From CAZDWZ01 sp964509425 (lineage in GTDB: Bacteria > Bdellovibrionota_C > UBA2361 > SZUA-149 > CAZDWZ01): DNA of 64,000 bases. How positions within the stretch are numbered: position 1 is the stretch's first letter; the number at the start of each line of letters is the position of its first letter. Made by a program: the position numbers and the translations under genes. Location of the stretch: the NCBI GenBank assembly GCA_964509425.1, contig CAZDWZ010000002.1:372001-436000 (forward strand). The letters run 5' to 3'. Below are positions 1-9,060 of this stretch, piece after piece. The notes under the pieces were generated by a model that was not told the origin of the DNA, did no database searches, and worked only from the letters and a program-made list of their open reading frames with translations.

Positions 1-245
1 CGCCCCGGGTTGTGAGCTGCGGCTCCGGCGTTCAATTTTTAGAATTCGACCTTGATGCGGACGCGCTCGACGGCGCCAGCGACCCGGGCGGCGACTCAGA
101 TGCCCAGCTGAAGCTTACGGTCGATGCGGTATCAAACGTGGGGAACGTCTCTCTCGAAGCTCGAGCGGAACGGGATCGCGTCTTGTTCTCGTGCAGCGAA
201 GATTTCCTGGCCGATGATTCCGTATTTCTGACGGTCGTTCCGTAG
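1..245 (+). CDS. C-terminal fragment of unknown protein (cut by window edge)
   Basis: The reading frame is open from the left edge of the window and ends with TAG at 243-245, so only the last ~80 residues are visible; the GTG at 12 need not be the start. The fragment is acidic (a DLDADALDGASD stretch) and has short alternating hydrophobic segments that could be beta strands, ending in FLTVVP. There are no catalytic motifs or membrane segments. I do not recognise a family. It reads toward the next gene, which begins about 85 bases on. Confidence 0.5.
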   Translation, partial: PRVVSCGSGVQFLEFDLDADALDGASDPGGDSDAQLKLTVDAVSNVGNVSLEARAERDRVLFSCSEDFLADDSVFLTVVP

Positions 246-328
246 ATTTCTCAGCGGAGATTCCGGAAAATCTTTGGAGCCGGCGAAGAGTTCAGTCATC
301 GAAAGGTAGAGCCTCTCTCCGGATATCT

Positions 329-886
329 ATGATGAAACGAATCCGACGCCTTTCGAAAAATGCGAACACCGCCGCGAGGCGAAGTGGATACCGGTTTGCG
401 TCGCGACTCGTCATCTCCGCCGGAACAGCAGGAGGCGCGGTTCTCGGGTCTTACTTCGGAAAGAAGTTTGGCGAGAAGATGACCAAACGATTCCTCGACA
501 GCACTTTTGATTTTCTCCCCTTTCCAATGAAAGGCAGTGCCTCGACGTTCATCGCGAAGCGCTGGGGTCCGGAGATCGGACGGCACTTCGGCATGTTCGC
601 CGGCGCTGCCGCAGGCGGTGCGTTGTCGAAAAAGTTTCTCCTCCGCACAAGCCGCGCTTCGGCCCAGTTCTCGAGCAACACTCCAAGGAAGCTTTCGCGC
701 GCGGCATCAATAGCCTATTTGACCGCCTCTTCCACAACGTCGCTGATAAGTGCCGCTCTTGGTGAGAAATTTTCGAAATTCTCCGTCAAACGGCCACTCG
801 CACGTGCCGCCAAACTCCCCGTTCGGAGACCTTCCCTGCCTGCGATGAACCTTCGAATTGGACTGCTCCGAAGCTCGGGGCGCTAG
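329..886 (+). CDS. Small basic glycine-rich hypothetical protein
   Basis: This 185-residue protein is very basic (many Arg and Lys at both ends). Two short glycine/alanine-rich stretches, around residues 30-48 (SAGTAGGAVLGSYFGKKFG) and 88-104 (FGMFAGAAAGGALSKKF), resemble glycine-zipper membrane-inserting segments. A third weakly hydrophobic stretch lies around residues 128-145. There is no cleavable signal peptide. It ends about 65 bases from the end of mfd, which runs the opposite way. I do not recognise a family; membrane association is inferred only from the glycine-zipper look. An antisense frame across the same bases is weaker in composition. Confidence 0.5.
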   Translation: MMKRIRRLSKNANTAARRSGYRFASRLVISAGTAGGAVLGSYFGKKFGEKMTKRFLDSTFDFLPFPMKGSASTFIAKRWGPEIGRHFGMFAGAAAGGALSKKFLLRTSRASAQFSSNTPRKLSRAASIAYLTASSTTSLISAALGEKFSKFSVKRPLARAAKLPVRRPSLPAMNLRIGLLRSSGR

Positions 887-951
887 CGTTCTGAAGACGG
901 AGAATCCAGGAACTCCGTGTCTGGAAACTTCGAGGCATGAATACTGGTCGC

Positions 952-3900
952 TCAATCCCGAGGCTGCCGTATTCCCAGCCGTTCACCAACATCACGGACA
1001 ACCCCGATGAGCTCCTTCGGGCTATTCAGCTCTTCTTCGTTGACCTTCACAACAAAACTTTGGGCCGGAGTAATTCTCAAGTCCCCTCTTGAAGCAGTAA
1101 CGATACGAGTCACTGTTTCGGGGCTTATTCGAATCTCCGGATGGATCGCGAGATACAATGCGCCCTTCCGCAGCGTCGCCTGCACGATTCCATAGTCCCT
1201 CAGAACTGCGCGGAACATCATCAAATGGATAAGGAGATGCACTTCATTCGGCGGGTTCCCGAAGCGGTCCTCTATCTCTTCGAGCATGTCCACGCCCTGC
1301 TGCTCGTCTGAGATTCCAATCAGACGTTGATACAGCAGGAGCCGCTCGGCGACATCAGGAATGTAGAACTCAGGTATGTGCGCCGGAAACCCGATTCGCA
1401 TTTCCGGATCGATTTCGAGAACTTTGGATTTCTTCCGACGGTCCCCTCTCCGTCTCGCTCTCTCTTCTTCGATCGCTTCTTTGAGAATCCTCGAATAGAG
1501 CTCGAACCCGATTACGTGAATATGCCCGGATTGATCGCGTCCAAGCAGGTTTCCTGCTCCACGAATCTCAAGATCCTGCAGTGCAAGCCGGAATCCAAGT
1601 CCGAGATCATCGAGCGACTGGAGAACCTGGAGCCGCCGCTGCGCATCGCCGGTAAGAGACTGCGGGTCGTTGACGAGCAAGTAGGCATAGGCCTTTCTCG
1701 AACTTCTCCCGACTCGACCTCGAAGTTGATAGAGCTCGGCGAGACCAAATTTGTCGGCATGCCGAATGATGATCGTGTTCGCATTTGGAATATCAAGCCC
1801 TGATTCGACGATAGTTGTCGAAACAAGCACATCGATTTCGCGCTGAATGAAGCGATGCATGACTCCTTCCAGCTCCGACTCTCGCATCTGTCCGTGTCCG
1901 AAACCGATCCTGGCCTCCGGAACGAGCTGGGCGACATGAGCGGCGACACTCGCAATGTTTTCCACTCGATTGTGGATAAAGAATATTTGTCCTGACCGGC
2001 CAAGCTCCCGCATGATCGCTTCGCGGATAATTCCGTCCGAATACGCGGCGACATGGGTTCGAATCAGCTGGCGGTTCACGGGCGGCGTTTCTATAACGCT
2101 CAAATCACGAATCCCGACCATGGACATGTGGAGAGTTCTCGGTATCGGAGTCGCGGTGAGAGTCATGACATGGACCTCGGCGCGAAATCGCTTCAACTTC
2201 TCCTTGTGTGCGACACCAAAGCGATGTTCCTCATCGACGACAACAAGACCCAGATCCTTGAACGCAACGTCACGCTGAAGTAACCGGTGCGTACCGATAA
2301 CGATGTCGATCTCACCACGAATAACTTTCGCTATGGTCTCCTTGTTCTCTTGAGGGGTTCTGAACCGACTCACCATCCCCAATCGAATGGGCGTATCTTC
2401 AAATCGCTTCTGAAAAGTCTGAAAATGCTGGTCAACCAGCACTGTCGTCGGTGCGAGGAGCGCGACCTGCTTCCCCGCATTCGCGACTTTAAAAGCAGCA
2501 CGAATCGCAACTTCGGTTTTTCCATAACCAACATCGCCGCAAATGAGCCTGTCCATGGGCCGGCCTTTGTTGAGATCGGCGAATACGTCTTGAATGGACT
2601 GGTGCTGGTCGGCCGTCTCTTCAAACGGGAACGTGTCGGCGAACATCCGGTCATCCGCATCCTCCGGTCCGAACTCGACACCATCGACAATTTCCCGTTC
2701 GGCAAAGATCTGAACGAGCTGTCCGGCAAGCTCGACGACCTGCGCCCGAACTTTTCCTTTCGTCGCTTGCCATGCTTTTCCGCCAAGCTTGGAAAGAGTT
2801 GGCTTCCGCGCATCCGCGCCGGCGTATTTCTGGATCTTCCCGAGATTCTCGACAGGAAGAAAAAGCTTGGCTCCTTCGGCGTATTCAAGCTGGAGGAAAT
2901 CGCCGGGGCGGCCGTCAACCTCGATCGTTCTTAAACCGCGATACACCCCAATTCCGTGCTCGATGTGCACGATGAAGTCGTTCTCTTGAAGTTGGAGAGA
3001 AGAGGCGATGAATCTCTTGACGCTTTTCCCCGTCGAGCTTGGAATCGCCCGCGCCGTTTCACCGAAGAGATCGGACTCGGAGAAAACCAATATTCGCCGA
3101 GACTCCGAAAGCAATCCTTCCGGAAGATGCCCCTTGAGAACCGTTACGACCGGGGCAGAACGTCTCCCGAAATCCTTCTCCTCACGCGACCATTCGCGAA
3201 AGCTCGGCCCGGGATACATGACCGGAATATCGTAGCTGCCGAGGAGCTCTTCGACTCTCGGCGCTCTGGACATTTGTTGGATGACAACCGCAGCACGGTA
3301 TCCTTCCGCATCGCGCTTCCGAATTTCTTCTACGAGGGGAAGAAATGGCTTATCCGCCCAGCGTCTTGCCCGGACGGCGTCACGAACGCCCGTCACCGGC
3401 TGAACGGAAACCGGCTCAAACGGCTCTTCGGAGGATAAAAGCATCTGCTCGAAACTGAAATCAGCTTCGGTTTGCAACCACTTCTTCGTCTCCTCAGCGC
3501 GAAACCACGCTGAGTCCGGAACGGGGAACAACCGTCCATCGCTCGCGGCACGTTCGGATTGCTCCAAAACAATTTCCTGCGTTGCCTCTACTTCCGCGAA
3601 CACCCGCCCGGGGTAGACCAGAACGACACTGAGAGGTGATGCCGCGTATTCGCGAAGAGACACGAGTTTGGGATCAAGTAGCGGTTGAAGATGCTCAACA
3701 CCGGGGAGGTAAACACCTGCGGCAAAAGATTCTTCAATTAACCCAACATGTCGGAGAGGAAGTTGAAGCTCCGAGGCTCTCGCTCTCAGCCGCAACACCG
3801 CCTCCCGGCGAAGCGTCTCAGGATCGCCGGCGCTCGACTCCCACGGCAAGAATAATTCACGAATCGGAAGGATTCGCACATCGTCCCGATTCGTAAGTGA

Positions 3901-4515
3901 ACGCTGACTTTCGGGATCGAAGTGCCGGATTGACTCAATTGTATCGCCAAACATCTCGATGCGAATCGGCAGCGAGACGCCTGGAGGAAACACATCGATA
4001 ATCGCACCTCGGACGGCGAGCTGACCAAGCTCTTGGACCACGTTGCTTCGCGAATATCCGAGCCGGTCGAGGCTCCTATAGAGCGACTCGCGGTCCACTT
4101 CGTCGCCGGGACAAAGCCTGAGCCGGTGAGCAAAGAGATTCTGGGGAAGGGGCAGACGCTGCATCAACACGGCGGGCGTCGTAACCACAACCGATCGCGC
4201 GGACTCGTGGAAACGATCCAAGGCCAATATTCGAGCGGCCGTCACCGGCGGAGTGGGAGACAGACCATCAAAGGGCAAGACCTCCCACCCGAAGAGCCCA
4301 GTCACCGGGAGTATTGTTGCCGCCCCGGCTTCGTTCTCCGACGGAGTCAGAAAAAATCGGAGCGAAGAGAGGAGATCTTCGCCGGACTGCATGTCCGGCA
4401 CGACGATGATCGTCGATCGGTCCTCCGACACGGCAGACAGCTCCTCGGCGAGGACATAGGCGACCGACGTGAGGGTCGTCCCCAAAAATCTTCTTTTGCC
4501 TGAAATAGGAGCCAT
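952..4515 (-). CDS. mfd: Transcription-repair coupling factor Mfd
   Basis: Mfd removes RNA polymerase stalled at DNA lesions and recruits the UvrABC excision machinery. At 1187 residues it has the normal length. The N-terminal third is the UvrB-like region; around residue 510 lies the CarD-like RNA-polymerase-interacting domain (HIEHGIGVYRG). The RecG-like translocase follows, with Walker A GDVGYGKTE near residue 660, a DEEH Walker B box near 758, and helicase motifs TATPIPRTL and QLRGRVGRS. The C-terminal TRCF domain follows (FYIPDVAERLLLYQRL). It starts at ATG 4515, 191 bases from the divergent pilT gene. No frameshift is seen. Function is known from the family and the assignment is secure. 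Confidence 0.97.
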   Translation of the reverse strand: MAPISGKRRFLGTTLTSVAYVLAEELSAVSEDRSTIIVVPDMQSGEDLLSSLRFFLTPSENEAGAATILPVTGLFGWEVLPFDGLSPTPPVTAARILALDRFHESARSVVVTTPAVLMQRLPLPQNLFAHRLRLCPGDEVDRESLYRSLDRLGYSRSNVVQELGQLAVRGAIIDVFPPGVSLPIRIEMFGDTIESIRHFDPESQRSLTNRDDVRILPIRELFLPWESSAGDPETLRREAVLRLRARASELQLPLRHVGLIEESFAAGVYLPGVEHLQPLLDPKLVSLREYAASPLSVVLVYPGRVFAEVEATQEIVLEQSERAASDGRLFPVPDSAWFRAEETKKWLQTEADFSFEQMLLSSEEPFEPVSVQPVTGVRDAVRARRWADKPFLPLVEEIRKRDAEGYRAAVVIQQMSRAPRVEELLGSYDIPVMYPGPSFREWSREEKDFGRRSAPVVTVLKGHLPEGLLSESRRILVFSESDLFGETARAIPSSTGKSVKRFIASSLQLQENDFIVHIEHGIGVYRGLRTIEVDGRPGDFLQLEYAEGAKLFLPVENLGKIQKYAGADARKPTLSKLGGKAWQATKGKVRAQVVELAGQLVQIFAEREIVDGVEFGPEDADDRMFADTFPFEETADQHQSIQDVFADLNKGRPMDRLICGDVGYGKTEVAIRAAFKVANAGKQVALLAPTTVLVDQHFQTFQKRFEDTPIRLGMVSRFRTPQENKETIAKVIRGEIDIVIGTHRLLQRDVAFKDLGLVVVDEEHRFGVAHKEKLKRFRAEVHVMTLTATPIPRTLHMSMVGIRDLSVIETPPVNRQLIRTHVAAYSDGIIREAIMRELGRSGQIFFIHNRVENIASVAAHVAQLVPEARIGFGHGQMRESELEGVMHRFIQREIDVLVSTTIVESGLDIPNANTIIIRHADKFGLAELYQLRGRVGRSSRKAYAYLLVNDPQSLTGDAQRRLQVLQSLDDLGLGFRLALQDLEIRGAGNLLGRDQSGHIHVIGFELYSRILKEAIEEERARRRGDRRKKSKVLEIDPEMRIGFPAHIPEFYIPDVAERLLLYQRLIGISDEQQGVDMLEEIEDRFGNPPNEVHLLIHLMMFRAVLRDYGIVQATLRKGALYLAIHPEIRISPETVTRIVTASRGDLRITPAQSFVVKVNEEELNSPKELIGVVRDVGERLGIRQPRD

Positions 4516-4706
4516 CGGTCCTGATCGCGTCGAATCATTCCTTTGAAATTGCCGATAAACCCTCTCGAGGGAGGGGGAATGATGTAGCCTAAAAGTTCTC
4601 CATTAAGAAATTCCCTCATTCTTTCGACAAAACCATTTGATCCTCCGAGTTCAGGGAGAAGTTGGGTCCCGCATCGACGAGAGGAACGGCGAATGGAAGC
4701 TAAACT

Positions 4707-5780
4707 ATGGATATTACTCAACTTCTGACATTTCTGTTCCAGCAGGGCGGATCGGATCTTCATATCTCCGCCGGCGAACCGCCCATGATCCGCGTTGACG
4801 GCGACGTGAAGAAGCTCAAAGTTCCTGCGCTGTCGTCCGAGGAAACTCAACAGATGCTTTACGACATCATGGGGGATGGTCAGCGAAAAGTTTTCGAAGA
4901 AAAATCCGACATCGACTTCTCGATTGAGCTCGGCGATCAAGCGCGCTTCCGGGTCAACGTCTTCCGGCAGAAAAAAGGAATGGGCGCGGTCTTCCGGACC
5001 ATTCCCACCAAGATCATGAGCTTCGAGGATCTCAAGCTCCCGGCGATCCTCGGAGAAATCGCGTCGGCCGAGAAAGGTCTCGTGCTCGTAACCGGTCCGA
5101 CCGGCTCGGGGAAGTCCACGACGCTCGCCGCGATGATCGACAAACTCAATTTGGAGCTCGAAGGCCACATCCTCACCGTTGAAGATCCGATCGAGTTCGT
5201 GCATCCGTGCAAAAAATGTCTCGTGAATCAGCGCGAGGTTGGACCTCACACGCAAAGTTTCGCGTCCGCGCTGAAAGCCGCACTCCGTGAAGATCCCGAT
5301 ATTATTCTGGTCGGGGAAATGCGTGACCTTGAAACCATTCAGCTCGCGTTGACGGCGGCGGAAACCGGACACTTAGTGTTTGGAACCCTCCACACCTCGA
5401 GCGCTCCGAAAACTATGGACCGGATCATCGACGTGTTCCCACCCGCGCAGCAGGCGCAGGTCCGCGCGATGCTTTCTGAATCACTGCAAGCCGTCATTAC
5501 TCAGACGCTTTGTAAAAAAGTCGGTGGCGGTCGAGTCGCGGCACTGGAGATTTTGCGCGGCACCACGGCCGTGCGGAACCTGATTCGTGAAGGGAAAATT
5601 CACCAAATTCCGTCGATCATGCAGACAAGCCAGGCAACTGGGATGAAAACGATGGATATGGCCCTTATTGAGCTCTGTCAGAAGGGCTTGATCACTCGAG
5701 AAACTGCTTACGAAAAATCGGGCAATCCGAATCTTTTTAATGAAACGAATCTTCCTGGGGGCATGGCCGGAAAAAGGTAA
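4707..5780 (+). CDS. pilT: Type IV pilus retraction ATPase PilT
   Basis: PilT is the cytoplasmic hexameric ATPase that depolymerises type IV pili and powers twitching. The 357-residue product shows a PAS-like N-terminal domain (GSDLHISAGEPPMIRVDG), Walker A GPTGSGKST near residues 130-138, an Asp box TVEDPIEFVH, Walker B IILVGEMRD near 200, a His box (TGHLVFGTLHTSSA) and the PilT-specific C-terminal motif AVRNLIREGK near 287-297 (family consensus AIRNLIRE). A second homologue starts 39 bases downstream, so the two probably form one transcript. No other pilus assembly genes are adjacent, but three pilin-like genes lie at 16.7-19.6 kb. Confidence 0.95.
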   Translation: MDITQLLTFLFQQGGSDLHISAGEPPMIRVDGDVKKLKVPALSSEETQQMLYDIMGDGQRKVFEEKSDIDFSIELGDQARFRVNVFRQKKGMGAVFRTIPTKIMSFEDLKLPAILGEIASAEKGLVLVTGPTGSGKSTTLAAMIDKLNLELEGHILTVEDPIEFVHPCKKCLVNQREVGPHTQSFASALKAALREDPDIILVGEMRDLETIQLALTAAETGHLVFGTLHTSSAPKTMDRIIDVFPPAQQAQVRAMLSESLQAVITQTLCKKVGGGRVAALEILRGTTAVRNLIREGKIHQIPSIMQTSQATGMKTMDMALIELCQKGLITRETAYEKSGNPNLFNETNLPGGMAGKR

Positions 5781-5819
5781 TCCGTCCATATCAGGAACTG
5801 TGGAGGTCAGGGTAGTAAT

Positions 5820-6995
5820 ATGAGTACTCTCGATATTCAGAAGTTGCTCACCGTAATGGTTGAGCACGGTGCTTCCGATTTGTATGTAACGGTTGAAAGT
5901 CCTCCTTCCTATCGTGTGAACGGTAACGTTCGCCCAGCGGGCAATCGTTGCCTGGAACCGGAAGAGACGGAAGGACTTGCGCTCAGCGTCATGAGCGAGA
6001 AGCAGCAGCGCGAGTTTCTTGCGAACAATGAGCAGAATTTAGCATTGTATTACCCTTCGCTGGGCCGATTTCGTGTGAACGTTTTTCGTCAGCGCGGCCA
6101 AATCGGAATGGTCGTGCGGCAGATTCGCTCACACATTTTGACCATCGATGAGCTCAATCTTCCGCAGGTCTTGAAAGAAATATCAATGACGAAGCGCGGA
6201 CTCGTGCTCATCGTCGGATCAACCGGTTCGGGAAAATCAACTTCCCTCGCGGCAATGGTTGATTACCGAAACACAAATCAATCGGGCCATATCATCACGA
6301 TCGAGGATCCGATCGAGTTTATGCACGGTCACAAAAAATCGATCGTGACTCAACGTGAGATTGGAATGGATACCGAGAACTATCATAAGGCGCTCAAAAA
6401 CGCCTTGCGACAGGCTCCAGACGTGATTCTCATCGGTGAGGTTCGAGATCCAGAAACCATGGAAGCCGCCGTGACCTTCGCCGAGACCGGTCACCTGTGT
6501 TTGGCAACGTTGCACTCGAACAATGCGAACCAGGCCATGGAACGAATCATGAACTTCTTCCCGCCGGAGCGTCACAAACAGATATACATGCAACTCAGCT
6601 TGAACTTGAGAGCAGTTGTGAGCCAGCGTCTTGTTCGCACTCCGAGTGGAGAGCGAATACCCGCGGTCGAAGTTCTCCTCGGCAGCGCGCGGGTGAAAGA
6701 CCTCATTCAGAAGGGTGACATTCCGGAAATTAAAGAAGCGATGGAAAAAAGCTCGACCATCGGGATGCAGACCTTCGACATGCACCTCTTCGAGCTCTAT
6801 CGGCAGCGGAAGATTTCCATGGAAGAAGCGCTGCGGAACGCAGACTCGGCAAACAACCTTCGTCTGAAGATCAAGCTCTCCGAGAGCAACTCAAACGACG
6901 ACGTGGGTCGGAGCGCGTTCGGGGGCCCGAGTCCAGACTCCGGGTCTCGACATGGCGACGACGACCGGGAAGACCTCCAGATCGAGCAAGAATAA
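5820..6995 (+). CDS. pilU: PilT/PilU-family pilus retraction ATPase
   Basis: This second retraction ATPase has 391 residues. It has the N-terminal domain (GASDLYVTVESPPSYRVNG), Walker A GSTGSGKST near residues 131-139, Asp box TIEDPIEFMH, Walker B VILIGEVRDPET near 201-212 and His box TGHLCLATLHSNNANQAMER. In place of the AIRNLIRE motif it has SARVKDLIQKGD, and it ends in a polar tail of about 40 residues rich in Ser, Asn, Asp and Gly. PilU works with PilT and cannot usually retract pili alone; the pilT-pilU order supports the name. The exact paralogue label is an inference, since PilT paralogues are numerous. Confidence 0.85.
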   Translation: MSTLDIQKLLTVMVEHGASDLYVTVESPPSYRVNGNVRPAGNRCLEPEETEGLALSVMSEKQQREFLANNEQNLALYYPSLGRFRVNVFRQRGQIGMVVRQIRSHILTIDELNLPQVLKEISMTKRGLVLIVGSTGSGKSTSLAAMVDYRNTNQSGHIITIEDPIEFMHGHKKSIVTQREIGMDTENYHKALKNALRQAPDVILIGEVRDPETMEAAVTFAETGHLCLATLHSNNANQAMERIMNFFPPERHKQIYMQLSLNLRAVVSQRLVRTPSGERIPAVEVLLGSARVKDLIQKGDIPEIKEAMEKSSTIGMQTFDMHLFELYRQRKISMEEALRNADSANNLRLKIKLSESNSNDDVGRSAFGGPSPDSGSRHGDDDREDLQIEQE

Positions 6996-7006
6996 TCGTT
7001 TTTTGC

Positions 7007-7045
7007 CTTCATCCTTCGCTGCCTAAGCGGTTGCGAGGGATGAAG
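7007..7045. repeat. Hairpin between the convergent pilU and flgN genes
   Basis: Two 13-base arms (7007-7019 and 7033-7045) are complementary with one G-U pair, around a 13-base loop. The hairpin lies between convergent genes but is not followed by a T-run on either strand; a T6 run precedes it on the plus strand. It may still act as a bidirectional barrier to transcription. Confidence 0.4.
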
Positions 7046-7109
7046 TCTTGTTTATGCCGTGTGATGAACGCGCGAGCCGTTTCGACTTGGGCGCTTTCCG
7101 GTTTTGAAA

Positions 7110-7487
7110 TTATCCGACTACGGAGACTGTTTGCCGACGGAGAACACGATTTTGTTCCCGCATTTCGAAAATTGTTTCGAAAGCGCCTGCAAGACTCTCG
7201 CCGAGGAGGCTGAGCTCGCCGCTCTCTACACATTCGAGGTTGTGAAGTGAAATTTGACCCGGGTTCAGCCGAAGTTCGCCTTCGAGAGCCCGAAACAGGT
7301 TCTCGCGCCGTTCGGCGAATCGATCGAGCCGTTCTTCAAGACGGCTGCGGTCGAGAAGAATTTCTTCCATTTCGCACTGCGAATGTTTTATCAACGCAAC
7401 CCGCTCCCGAATGAGAAGTCCGAGCAGCTCGTCTTGCACTTCAAGCTCTGACAGGAGCAAATTCATGAGATGACTGACCAGCAGCAT
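7110..7487 (-). CDS. flgN: FlgN-like flagellar export chaperone
   Basis: FlgN chaperones keep the hook-junction proteins FlgK and FlgL soluble and deliver them to the flagellar export gate. The 125-residue product is almost wholly helical, with the family pattern of a Leu/Glu-rich N-terminal helix (LLLSELEVQDELLGLLIRE), a second helix in the position of the family's R/K-rich segment (DRSRLEERLDRFAERRENLF), then a C-terminal helix. It is slightly shorter than usual (140-160) and ends abruptly at RRQTVSVVG, so the C-terminus may be lost. Identification rests on pattern plus the upstream flgM-like gene, 131 bases away on the same strand, as in flgMN operons. Other small coiled-coil proteins could look similar. 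Confidence 0.6.
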   Translation of the reverse strand: MLLVSHLMNLLLSELEVQDELLGLLIRERVALIKHSQCEMEEILLDRSRLEERLDRFAERRENLFRALEGELRLNPGQISLHNLECVESGELSLLGESLAGAFETIFEMREQNRVLRRQTVSVVG

Positions 7488-7618
7488 AGACCCTCAAAGT
7501 TAAACTTCCCGAGTCTAAGATGCGACGCTTCGCGAAGTCTCAAACGCCGGGGAAATTCGGCAGGAACAAATCCAGAATCGATGTCTAATGATTAGATTCG
7601 GCAGAGCAGAAGAAAAGC

Positions 7619-7909
7619 TCAATCTTCTTTCTGAGCTTTTGCGCTATGAGCGCTGCCTGCGGATCCGGCGGGAGGTACTGAGTGCTCGATGTCGGCAGAA
7701 TGTTGAATGATAGACTTTGCCACTTCCTTCGAGGAAACATCGTAGCGCCCGGAAGCAACAAGGTCTTTAATTTCGGCAAGCCGGATACGGCGAGCTTCAG
7801 AGTCTTCTTCGAGAATTCGAGCGGCGTCAGACGGCACTATTCGCTCTTCGGACTCCTGCTCCTTGACCAGGGTATTGCCGACCGGGGATGGAATGCTTTT
7901 TTTCTTCAT
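7619..7909 (-). CDS. flgM: FlgM-like anti-sigma-28 factor
   Basis: FlgM binds the flagellar sigma factor FliA and holds late flagellar genes off until the hook is complete. The 96-residue product has the family signature in its second half: helix RRIRLAEIKDLVASGRYDVSSKEVAKSII, matching the known pattern of an I-x-x-L-x-x-x-I-x-x-G-x-Y-x-V-x-x-x-x-V-A-x-x-[LI]-[LI] helix pair (residues ~50-75), after a disordered charged N-terminus. I chose ATG 7909 because an AAGG precedes it; a TTG at 7933 would add eight residues. The tail of Ala, Gly and Ser residues is low complexity. The neighbouring flgN-like gene on the same strand supports the call. Confidence 0.75.
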   Translation of the reverse strand: MKKKSIPSPVGNTLVKEQESEERIVPSDAARILEEDSEARRIRLAEIKDLVASGRYDVSSKEVAKSIIQHSADIEHSVPPAGSAGSAHSAKAQKED

Positions 7910-8166
7910 GACCCTTTCAAACCTCGTAGACAAGCGCGACTCTAGCAGATTTCCCCTTCCAATGCTCCAGTTGGGGACTTGCTCTTGAAACCGCTTGGGA
8001 CGTTCCTGAGAGGCTAGATAGCTAGATCCCCATGAAATTTACAGATGTTATGCGGGGTGACAAGGAAAAAGCCTCTTCGATCTGATAAAAGCAGTTCAGT
8101 TTCTCGACGTTCATTCCGATACACCCTTTGAATGCTAAGTTTTTAAGGCTTTCGGGGATTCTCGCA

Positions 8167-8799
8167 ATGATTCGCACAATAATCGCTGATGATCACTCGG
8201 TTCTCCGCCAAGCTCTGGCCTCCCTCCTTGCTCAAATGGAGAGTTTTGAGGTCATTGCCCAGGCGAATAATGGATTGGAATTGCTCCCACTGGTGGAGCA
8301 GCATAAGCCGGAGTTGGTCATTCTCGACCTCTCGATGCCCGGCCTTGGGGGACTCGAATCCATTCACCGAATGCAACGAATGAGCCCTAAGCCCCAAATC
8401 CTGGTCCTCTCGGCCAAGGAAGACGACGTATCCGTCAGCGAGGCGCTCCATGCCGGCGCAAACGGCTATGTTCCGAAATCATCGGGAAAAGAAGAACTAC
8501 AATTTGCTATCTCAGCGGTCCTGAAAGGTCAGACCTATCTGAGTCCTGCAATCGCAAACAGCGTCTTAAACCACGGAGAAGGAGCGGCAAGCTCACCTCT
8601 TGCGGGACTGAGCGTCCGTGAACGCGAAGTCATGAAGCTTCTCAGCGAAGGCCGGCCAAACCGCGAGGTGGCAAAGATTCTCCATCTTTCGCCGAGAACC
8701 ATCGATAGCCATCGGGCGAATATCATGCGTAAGCTTGGAATTACGAGCAACGCGGAGCTCGTCCAGCTGGCAATCAAAAGCGGTCTCGTCGAAGCTTAA
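8167..8799 (+). CDS. NarL/FixJ-type response regulator
   Basis: This is a DNA-binding response regulator of 210 residues. The receiver domain comes first: acidic pair DDHS near residue 8, phospho-acceptor Asp in LVILDLSMPG near 56, conserved Lys in YVPKSSGKEE. A LuxR-type helix-turn-helix follows (LSVREREVMKLLSEGRPNRE, then SPRTIDSHRANIMRKLG). ATG 8167 is favoured because the receiver core begins immediately; the in-frame ATG at 8128 adds 13 residues without homology. No sensor kinase is adjacent, so it is an orphan here, diverging from flgM. A link to motility control would be inference from position only. Confidence 0.9.
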   Translation: MIRTIIADDHSVLRQALASLLAQMESFEVIAQANNGLELLPLVEQHKPELVILDLSMPGLGGLESIHRMQRMSPKPQILVLSAKEDDVSVSEALHAGANGYVPKSSGKEELQFAISAVLKGQTYLSPAIANSVLNHGEGAASSPLAGLSVREREVMKLLSEGRPNREVAKILHLSPRTIDSHRANIMRKLGITSNAELVQLAIKSGLVEA

Positions 8800-8812
8800 A
8801 ATTTCCTCAACA

Positions 8813-8933
8813 CTCTGTGCCTCTGTGCCTCTGTGCCTCTGTGCCTCTGTGGTTCAATAGGCGTCGCGTACCAGGTCGTAATGACTTGGCCATTCGCGAT
8901 TCTATTGAACCACAGAGGCACAGGCACACAGAG
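8813..8933. repeat. Tandem octamers inside a large inverted repeat
   Basis: Four perfect tandem copies of CTCTGTGC (8813-8844) run into CTCTGTGGTTCAATAG (8845-8860). After a 41-base spacer the complementary arm CTATTGAACCACAGAGGCAC begins at 8902 and continues with CAGG and CACACAGAG to 8933, followed by GTTTTT. The inner 20 bases pair perfectly. It lies between the response regulator and the Ser/Thr kinase gene. The short T-run lets it act as a terminator for the regulator gene. Similar CCACAGAGGCACAGAG-type repeats are, from memory, scattered in many environmental genomes. Confidence 0.75.
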
Positions 8934-9060
8934 TTTTTAATTTGATCCAACTCAACAACCCGCCTCGCCAAATTTTACGACGCCAATACCCGCTCAAGAG
9001 AATCTAAAACTCTACCGATTTTCGATGTGTATTTCTACTTTCTCACGAGTCGGAGAAGCG

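Noticed and set aside
4347..5372. Long minus-strand frame of 341 codons opposite pilT
   Set aside because: It overlaps the full pilT gene and the start of mfd; the pilT frame has all ATPase motifs while this one shows none.
8813..8844. Octamer array as CRISPR or tRNA remnant
   Set aside because: The units are 8 bases without spacers and no tRNA fold can be drawn.
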